A stretch of DNA of 64,000 nucleotides from Symsagittifera roscoffensis (lineage: Eukaryota; Xenacoelomorpha; Acoela; Convolutidae). The position numbers and the translations under genes were made by a program. The notes under the pieces are model-generated. The model saw only the letters and a list, made by a program, of their open reading frames with translations. It searched no databases and had not been told where the DNA came from. The stretch is taken from positions 34,971,109 through 35,035,108 of the forward strand of contig NC_087070.1 of assembly GCF_963678635.1 (NCBI RefSeq). The letters are read 5' to 3'. Of the stretch, positions 56,119 to 64,000 are shown piece after piece (the stretch's first letter is position 1; the number at the start of each line of letters is the position of its first letter).

Positions 56119-59100
56119 GCCGAATCGTCTCTAGAAATCAATACCCGCAGGGCTTCCATCAATTCCAGTTCCTGTTCCTTTGATTTCGAGTCGTTGTTGG
56201 CCACATATTCTGACTTCTTGACTCCCATCAAACGCCAGGCCAGTCGCACCTGCAAGTCAGTTTTTGCAAACGGATAGGCCAGGTATGCTGCCACCGTCGC
56301 AGGTGCATTCATCGTCTCGTCGAAGTATCTTTAGAGGGCCGCCCTCCAAGATATTTCTAGCAGTTTTTCCAGCCCGCTTTCGTTTGCCTCCGAGGACATC
56401 ACCGTGCCGTATTTTTTCCAATTCAAGTTAGAATTCGCCGTCAGCTCCTTCAGATACTCCTGCATGGCTTGCTTCTCGTTCCAGGCCATCAGGTGCCCTC
56501 TCGCGGAATTCCTCGCCTTAAGCATCTCCACATAACCCCCTGCCGGATCTCCCACATGGAATGAGTCTGGCACCGTGATCCGACTATACTCTACCACGTC
56601 GAGTTGTCCCTCCAGCTACATCCAGGCCATGTTGGTTCGCGAGGGCTTGTAATCATCAAGTCCTCCAGATCCACACTGACTGATGACTTCCATTTCTAGC
56701 TTAGTATCCGCCAAAGTCCGTGCATTTTTCTTCGACCTTGTTGCCGTTGTGGTCAAACCTGCCAGTAGCATCGGGGGTATCAGGTTCTCTTTTTCTCCCC
56801 CGGCCAGCGTCGCATCATCACCTTGTCCATTCTCACTCGGTCGAGCTGCTCTGGCCAACGAGGCCACTACTGCACAAGCTTTCGACTTTACCACTTTTTG
56901 ATTCACGGTCTTGCTTTCTGTTTTCCGTTTCAACCGTTTCAGCCCTTTCTTGGCTCGCCCAACGCGTAATTTTCTCGTGATCTACTGATCATCAGCACTG
57001 TCCTCTGTGACTGACTCGGTCAGAACATCAGACTCAAAGGAGCTCATTAGCTTCTCTAGAACCTCGCGCATGATGGGTTGGTTTAACCCCACCTTCAATA
57101 CGGACTGCGTCCCGTACCTGCGTATCACGTCTCACGTCCTCTCCATGAAGATCACTCGGCTCCAGGTCACTCCTTTCTTGCGTTCAAGTTCGCTCTGGTA
57201 TCTCTCCCATTCCTCTTCAGGTAGCGTGCTCAGGAAGGATACCCTCATGGTCTCTTCAATTCTCCTCCTCCTTGGTGATTCATGGAGCAGTTTCTGTAGG
57301 TCCCTACTCCAGTGGCCCATTGCCAGGCTTATTGGATCCACTGGGGATAAGCTAGCCGGCGCCTCCTTCGTAGGGGACATGAAAGACGATGGTGTCATCA
57401 GCAATAGACTCCCACCGACTTCCTCGTCGTCGTCTTCACTAAACTGTTATTCCAGCAAGTCTCTCTCCAATGCTCCTAGATCCAATCCATCCGACTTCTC
57501 TCCCTTTCCCTTCATGTGATCGTCGTCCTAATCCATCAGTTCATCATCAATCGTGTCTGGTTTTGGTCCAGGTCCCGAAGGGCCTTATCGCATATCCATG
57601 CCCGCGTCCGGCCGCGCCGGTACGGTCAGATCCTCTGCGTGATAGAATATCTCGTCATTCACCAGGAATTCAACCGACTCATCGCCACATGGCGCCAGAT
57701 CATCAATCTTTATGTACGTGCCTCCTCTGCACTCCTTTACCACTTCCAATATTACCACTTTTACTTCTCCTGACCACTTCAATCGTGACAAATCATCTGC
57801 GGGTGTCTACACATCAATCCACACGTCAACCGGTACCTCTGGTCTCCTGGAAGGTGGTGCCTTGATCTTCTTCCGGCTCCAAGCGTCAGGAAATGTGAAG
57901 TCGAACGTGTGGCCGCAACGTTCCAACTGATGAAGCGCGGCTCCATCTCTCCACTACATTTCAGCATTCTCTCTTCCGCATCACGAGCCGCTCCGATGCG
58001 AGGGGCAATGGCAGGAGACGTGACTCCCAACAACATCCTCCTTATCGGTGGGTATCCGGGGCTTTGGTCCGGCAGCGGCCTGGAACCGGAAAGCCACGCT
58101 TGCTGGTTCTCTTTGACGTGTGCATATGCTTCCGGCCAAAGTGGGACCCGCATCGCCTCTCTTGAATCCTTCACCACTGGTCGCAGATTCCAAAGCTTCG
58201 GATTAAACTGGACATGGGAAAGGTCCTCTCGTCCCATTCGACACTTGAAATTGTTGCTGAAGTCCATCAACATCCAACCCGGCTCCGCTATTCTTCCGAA
58301 TAACCTGTCGCGGCTAGCCAACTCTCTCAGCTCCTTCTGTTGCACCCAATTCAGCACGGAACAATCCACAACCGAGACTAAGTTGACATAAAACACCGAG
58401 TTCCTGTATGCCTTCACTTGTACGTCCGGGAACACAAATGACATCACGGGTCCGTATACCACCGTAACGAAATCCCTTAGTCCATGGACTAGAGCCAGCG
58501 GATCGATCCGCATCATCACGGCCAGATCTGTCAGCAAGGGCATACCACAATACTGCTTGCATTCACTCGCTCCCGTTGCCACCTTATCTTCTCCTGTGAT
58601 ACCCCCATTCTGTTGCAGGAGATTTTGGACCAAGAGGATCCTCCTATCATTCATCTTCCTGAACGAGGCCGTTTCCAACTGCGCGTTGGATTCACGACTC
58701 GCCCCTGAAATTTTTCGGGGTAGGGTAATAGCATGAGCAAATCGCCCAGCCTACCATACGTCATGGCGATCAGGGTAAGGAGTCAATCAACGCTAACGCT
58801 TGGGTGAAGAGGTTCCAAACGTCACGTACAGTGCTAATACCAGACCGATCGACAGTTTCCGGATGTCCTTAACAAAGCTCGCGATCAGATTCCGGGAGGC
58901 CCTCGGGTAACACGTTGACAGGAAGGATGGCGTCCATCCCACTCCCATTCCACCCAAGATAGCGTCTGACCGCTCATATTGTGCCCTGGTGGCCAAAATA
59001 TCAGCCTGGAACTTATCCAACGACATCGTGTTCACATCTTGCATTAATTGTAACATCATGCCCCCGGCTAACTCTCTCTCGTTAAACAAGTTTTTCAGGT

Positions 59101-60015
59101 AAGCGTGTATCTCTTTGATTACCGCCGGTGCATGCTTGAACGCGTCTTCTCCCAAGGTACACAATCTTGGTGACAAGTGCAACCATGAGTTGGTGTGTGG
59201 CTTCGTCCGCAAAGCCAATGCCATGATATCCTCTTCCGCCGATGTCATATTTTTTCTGACCGTCCTCCCCTGCTCATTTTCCGCGTGATCCATCTGTCTG
59301 AACCAGAGGTCATTGGCCACCTAGTGTACCAACAAGTGATCATCATCTACCCCTGGCCTCAACTTCAGTAACCTGGCGGAGTTGGACAGCTCCAACCACA
59401 GGACTTCGTCCAGCACCAACCGAGTTTCGCTGCAACCCTTGAATCCCTGAATGGCATTGGAAATGTCAGCCCAGATGGCAGAAAGCTCCGAGCTGGGTGG
59501 GTAGTAGCTGTTAGGGTCCACCATCCTGTTCGGCGCAGGTATTATCACGCTGAATCGTCCCTCAGCTAGAGTTTTGACCATCGTGTACACAAACAATAGG
59601 GGTTCTGGCAATGTGGCATACCCCGGTGTCAAAACAAAGATGATCTTCACTACATTCCTGGTGAATTGTCGCTGCACTGATGCCTCCACCTCGGTCATGG
59701 CTGAGAGCAACGTCATTATAGCTTCTCCTATGACTTCCTTGCTCGGGTCGGGATTGATCCATCCGTCAGACGGGACAACAACCCTCTACTCTGCATGTGG
59801 TCATTTGAGCCGGCAATTACTATCACCTGCGGATCCATGCTGATACTCCTCCGCACGCTTATCGTCATGCCTGCTGATTGCCCCAGTCTAAGTTAGGCGC
59901 TGTCAAGAAGATCACATCCGGCGAAAAGAGAGAACGGGGCGTGTAGAGATCGTCTGAACTGGCAATTATCAGATACTTAGCAGCCTTTATATCCATAGGA
60001 TCATAGGCAGCAAAC
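56116..60015 (-). repeat. E2 tandem duplication, copy B (unit 3,897 bp)
   Basis: Partner of 52,219-56,118, same orientation, practically identical. In element order (minus strand) this copy comes first and is continuous with the SGNH-bearing part at 60,016 and beyond. It contains the AGSNDHMQSRG segment that matches E1's degenerate second SGNH-like stretch. Confidence 0.85.
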
Positions 60016-61640
60016 AAGCTGTCACACACTGGTGCCTTCAGTGCCTCGTATCTCCTATCGTCCCCTTCCACCGAGGTCGCTCGGGATAGTCTCTCGAGTA
60101 CTCACCAGGCGCCTGGCCGGGTGGCTCGGAGAACTGTCTATACAGCTTGTGGTGCTTGTTATTGGGCTTTTTCTCTGCCAGAAATTTGCCCATCCGAGCA
60201 GGTGGTGTCAATTCCCTGGCTCTCCGACGGACGTCCGTAAGAGATCGGGTATTCAAGGGCCCAAAGGTATTGTCCTGAGGCAACTCATCAAGTTCCACGA
60301 ACCTGAGCGTAGTCGTGGAGCTAAACTGTTCCTGTTCCGCTAACAGCCAGTCCATGCCCGATATAATATCGACAATATGGGACCGTCTCCACCGATCATC
60401 CTTCTAGCGTCCTCTCGACACGTCAATGTGCTCATGTTCAATCTCGCCGTCATGTCCGTCTTATACTGTCCCCACGCTGCTTGGTTCAACTCCTTCCGCC
60501 GGCACGGCGCTCGTCGATTGGTTTGTTGTCGAAGCAGGAGTTGCTGTAGCGGGCGGATTACTCGTCCTAGACACGGTCTGGGAGGTAGTCTGGTTCTGAT
60601 GAACCGATCTCCCAAGTCGGCTCTCCAACGGTTGTCTTCTAGGGGGAGGAGCAGTCCCCAACCTCTCTCTCACATCTGAGGTAGGAGCAACGGGAGCGGC
60701 TGCACCCGTCTCCATGGCCAGGGGCTCGAGGCGATTGGCGAGTGATTCCGGCACGTTGCCCCTCACTCTGCCTCCTCCAGTCGAACTGGTCCGAGCCAGT
60801 GAGTTGATCGTCCTCAATTCTTGCTCCACCTCCCTTAACTGCGTCTGTAACACGTCGTTTATCCAGCGTCTCCCTTGCTGGGTATTGAAATGTATACCAT
60901 CTCTAGTGAGCGCGAGATGATCAATCATGCGCAGCATGTTCTCAAGATCCATGAGTCGCAGCTCGCTGGGGTTGCTTATCACCAGACTGCGGGTCATCTC
61001 GTTCCACCGGGTCACGTTGCCGTTCATAAAATCCGCCACCGGCGTGCCCACCTCCGGGTTCTGCGGTATCGTGCACAGAACCACGAGTCTGGGCCTGTAT
61101 TTTTCCTTCAGCTCATTCAGAAGGCAGACCAGTAGGGGCTACCACTTGCCCTCTGGGGTTACAGGGGCCCTCGAAACGTCATTGGTCCCGAGCATTATCA
61201 CCAACGTGTCTAGGTGATCCTCTCCCTGGAACTCCATCATCTTGATGACCTGAGCCACGGATGCTCATCCAAAAGATAGAACAGTAGTCTGACCGTTGAC
61301 AAAAATCTCGTTCAGATCCCTCACTAAACTATCTCCTGTAACCAAATGACGACTCCCTGGGGGAATTGCCTGGTTGCTCATGTCGGGATTCCAGCCCATG
61401 CCATTCAAACAAGCTCGAGGATACTCCGCGGCTACTTGCGCGAACTGGTTGCGTACCGTTAGGCTCTTCCTGATGTCAACTATGCGAGACTTCTGAATCG
61501 TTCCGCCATGCGCATCCCCGTTGATACTATGGCTCGAGGTGTTCGCTCCGAGCTACTTGAGGAACGATCAAGGTGTTGGGAAGGGACGACCCTACCCAGC
61601 GTCCGGCCAGTGGTCCTGTTGATCTCATTTATCGTTGCTC
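60016..61640 (-). pseudogene. E2 accessory region: SGNH hydrolase and linker
   Basis: The SGNH blocks are visible in order on the minus strand between about 61,370 and 60,850: TGDSLVRDL, MLGTNDVSR and LTRDGIHFN. A Thr/Ser/Pro-rich linker (60,480-60,800) and sequence matching E1's 36,400-36,900 follow. Same arrangement as in E1. Broken fossil. Confidence 0.72.
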
Positions 61641-62310
61641 TGGCCACCTGATTGAATGAATCTTGAAATTGGGGAGCCAGATAGTTGTCTGAAGGATCCG
61701 GTATTGTATTTCTCGGGTTTGGAGCAGACTGTGATGTCTGCTGAGGAGCCTCGGAATCTCTCGGTGCGCACAGCTCCTGTGCCTTCATCCTGGGACGTGT
61801 GTCCCTGGCTGCCTCCGAGGAGTTCATCGTCGCCAGAGCCTACGGTGACACTTGGCTCACCCTCGCCATATATAGCTCCTTCAGGTGTTTTATCTCCTCT
61901 ACCTTGAAGGCCATTTGCAGATCTTCGAACTTCTTTCTCCATTCGTCTCTTTTTCGAGCTATTGCCCTGTATTCCTGCAGCTTGGCACACAGGTCGCTCT
62001 GATCCTTATCCTTCTTCTCCAACGTCTCGATTGTCTCCGAGACCTGGATCTCTATCTCGTTCATCCTCACCCTCTTCAGTGGAGGAGCAGCTGTTGGAGA
62101 ATCTACTGAGTGTGACGGGCCCGGCCCATCACGTAGCCTCTTTGCTCCGATGAGCGACTGTACCGGTTGAACAGGTAGGGGCATCTCACCTAGCCGTTGA
62201 TCCCTCTGCTTGCCCAGTTCTAGCTCACGAGCCAATTCGTGGCCAGACATTTCTCCTAGACTCGCTGAGAGGAATTCCATCAAATCATTTGTGTCACCCA
62301 TATTTCTGTA
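61640..62310 (-). pseudogene. E2 accessory region: helical head and coiled coil
   Basis: Starts at an ATG near 62,300 with MGDTNDLMEFLSASLGEM, corresponding to E1's MDNFNLDELMDLAEAYVG. A Pro-rich stretch and a coiled coil (ETIETLEKKDKDQSDLCAKL and onward) come next. The IPDPSD motif shared with E1 follows further on, near 61,690. Confidence 0.65.
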
Positions 62311-62684
62311 GTGTATCTTTCGTCGTCGTGTTCCTTCTGATTTGTTAAAATCAATAAACAAAACTGGATCAATCAAGATCTAAAAAGCAAGTCACGACTT
62401 AAAATCATCATTTCATGCCGTCCCATTTCCAGGATAAAACATCATTCACGTCTTTAAAAACTATCCATTGAAACTTTCTCCTCGTTGCTGATTTAAAATT
62501 TAGCACCAAGGTGGATCGTCCACCTTCAACCTTATCAAGGTAACACAATTGAGCGCTGTCACCTTCACTACCTGCATTACAAACATCATATAAACGTAGC
62601 CTAACAAAACATAACACATAAACATTACACATTCACACTATTACATAAAAACGTAATTCCTAGTAGCTAGCCTAAAACTTAATC
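62311..62684 (-). other. E2 inter-cistron gap with candidate splice acceptor
   Basis: Counterpart of E1's 33,950-34,347. The minus strand reads 'ttgctttttag' (AG at 62,381-62,380) then 'atcttgattgatc', about 80 bases before the accessory ATG. The rest of the gap is AT-rich and not conserved. Confidence 0.55.
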
Positions 62685-63242
62685 CTAATGGCTATAAAGT
62701 AAACTTAATAAAAACCACTTATCGCCGAATGCAACTCCTAGCATATGCTCAGATATTATTTTTTTTGTAAGTAAAACCTCGATGTCAGTTTCTGAAAACA
62801 TCACATGTACAAGGGCATATAACTCTCTCGGATGTAGCTTTCCCCTATTGGGATCATAGACTGGTAACGAGAGAGAGGTCACTCCTCTCTCAACCAGAAA
62901 ATCCCTAAGTCGAGTCAAGGCCAATACCAAGCTCTCTGGATTCACGTGATGCTTATCAGTGGCCTTAGTAACCAGGAAACACAAATATTTCCCTGGTATC
63001 TGTGATGCAACAGGGGGCAGCGCTATCATCCCTCCCACACCAAGCCTCTGTTTCCAAAAAAACTCGATATTCTTATACTTTCTTTTAAAATCAGCCGCTA
63101 GTGCTGTTTTGAAGCTTACATCCGCCGTTATCGCTATAGCGCATGTACGTTCCGTGAGTATGAAATCGCTGTCCGTTATGACGATACTGCTTGAATAAAG
63201 GTTCGGTAGGTCAAAATAAGATTCAAAAATTCGTCCGTCCAA
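62685..63242 (-). CDS. E2 macro-domain (TARG1/Poa1p-like) protein
   Basis: About 185 codons. The motif order is as in E1: TCAIAITADVSFKTALAADF, GGMIALPP, KYLCFLVTKATDKHHVNPE, LSLPVYDPNRGKLHPRELY and SETDIEVLLTKK. Identity to E1's copy is high (about 70% by eye), clearly above that of the downstream accessory region, which suggests stronger constraint. It overlaps or abuts the end of the acidic pol tail, as in E1. ADP-ribose binding is expected from the family but not shown. Confidence 0.72.
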   Translation of the reverse strand: MDGRIFESYFDLPNLYSSSIVITDSDFILTERTCAIAITADVSFKTALAADFKRKYKNIEFFWKQRLGVGGMIALPPVASQIPGKYLCFLVTKATDKHHVNPESLVLALTRLRDFLVERGVTSLSLPVYDPNRGKLHPRELYALVHVMFSETDIEVLLTKKIISEHMLGVAFGDKWFLLSLLYSH

Positions 63243-63249
63243 AAAGTGG

Positions 63250-64000
63250 TTTTTTAGCGTTCTCGCCTTCCGTTTCCAGTTCTCCGGTTTCCCTTGCCAA
63301 TTTTAGGTTTTAAATGATCACGTTTTCGGTGTGGGTGAGTCCTACCTCCACTCCCCGGACATAAAGTATCCATCGACGTCCCCCTCGATCGCCCAAAGTC
63401 GAGCATATCGAGGTTGGATTGCGGAACGCGTAGAGGGCCATCTGGAGCGACCCAGTTGGACTCGATATTGTCATGGCTGACGTATTTGATGCCGTCTTTA
63501 TCGACATCCTGAATCGTCAAGATTGTCTCTTTAGGATCTGCCGGCAGATCATGGAGCCATTAGAGCACTCGCAAGTTCGTTAGTTCTTGCTCATGAGTCT
63601 GCTCCGCCTCTGGTTCGAACTCTACTTCTGGTTCGGAGCAATCGTCGTGCCAATCCTGATCCATGTCATTCACCAAGTCGATCTCTTTTGGCACCGCTAC
63701 TTCATCCAGTCCTACCAGCGAGTCCATCATATCACTCAAAACTATCCTGTCTACGACGAAATCCTCGCCATACGGGTTGTACTTTTTCTTGTTCTTTCCG
63801 TTCTTGCCCTGCCGTGTCTCCATGGCGAAAGGAAGATCAGGCTGTACTCCTTTGTCAATTTCAGTTTGTTCTGGGCAGTCCCAGTCCTCTTCGGCATAAG
63901 AAAGAATTTCGTCGTCCACCTCCACTCGCTCGGTCAACTCAAGGTCCAGTGACAGTTCGCAATTATCCACCACCTCATTCCCGTCGTTTTTGTCATGGGT
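63250..64000 (-). pseudogene. E2 acidic pol tail (start outside window)
   Basis: Matches E1's 32,660-33,461: KKYNPYGEDFVVDRI, an Asp/Glu-rich centre and GLTHTEN near its end. It runs off the right edge, where the integrase should follow upstream in element order. Confidence 0.65.

Larger units (their letters stand above)
48436..64000 (-). mobile_element. E2: second giant LTR element of the same family, minus strand, continues beyond the window
   Basis: The visible part runs from the 3' LTR (48,436-49,271) leftwards in element order to the acidic pol tail at the window's right edge. It carries the same accessory genes as E1 in the same order, diverged to about half amino-acid identity where I counted, so it represents another subfamily. 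It is inserted in the 3' UTR of a second LINE copy. It is broken in a dozen or more places and also contains a 3.9-kb direct duplication. Its gag, protease, polymerase, integrase and 5' LTR should lie past 64,000. Confidence 0.88.

Overview
The window looks like nuclear DNA of an invertebrate animal. A LITAF-domain gene has GT-AG introns of 5.8 and 6.9 kb, the background is AT-rich and packed with degenerate repeats, and almost all other coding DNA belongs to retroelements. I cannot fix the phylum. A splice acceptor only 8 bases before the LITAF start codon would suit a trans-splicing animal such as a nematode, but an intron in the 5' UTR explains it equally well. No prokaryotic signals, CRISPR array, rRNA gene or intact tRNA gene was seen.

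Layout. 1-6,900: AT-rich repeat-laden flank. 6,909-20,107 (minus): the one recognisable host gene, three coding exons for a 160-residue LITAF/SIMPLE-like protein. Its introns hold a hAT-type MITE with a perfect 8-bp target duplication, a second inverted-repeat element, a foldback element, tandem arrays of ~165-bp units, and repeats dispersed between both introns. 20,244-48,035 (plus): a LINE about 4.0 kb long once its insert is subtracted, flanked by 47-48-bp direct repeats. It encodes an SGNH-hydrolase ORF1 and an ORF2 with PHD finger, reverse transcriptase, CCHC knuckle and PD-(D/E)xK nuclease. 21,231-45,009 (plus): a 23.8-kb Ty3/gypsy-type LTR element (here E1) inserted in the LINE's ORF2. 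48,302-48,435 (minus): 3' end of a second LINE copy, tail to tail with the first. 48,436-64,000 (minus, running out of the window): a second, diverged giant element of the same family (E2), inserted in that second LINE copy and containing a nearly perfect 3.9-kb tandem duplication.

The giant elements are the main interest. Behind gag-protease-RT-RNase H-integrase lie about 10 kb more coding DNA where an envelope gene would normally be. First comes a small macro (ADP-ribose) domain protein resembling TARG1/Poa1p. Then, after a gap with a splice acceptor conserved between E1 and E2, comes a very long coding region: coiled coil, SGNH/GDSL hydrolase, a degenerate second SGNH-like segment, and some 2,000 residues I cannot assign. 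E1 and E2 keep this region at about half amino-acid identity where I compared them, so it is a lasting part of the family. No envelope-like or membrane segment is evident. Both elements are broken fossils: about ten interruptions in E1, a dozen or more in the visible part of E2. E1's terminal repeats differ at about 4 of 240 aligned positions, so that copy is fairly young.
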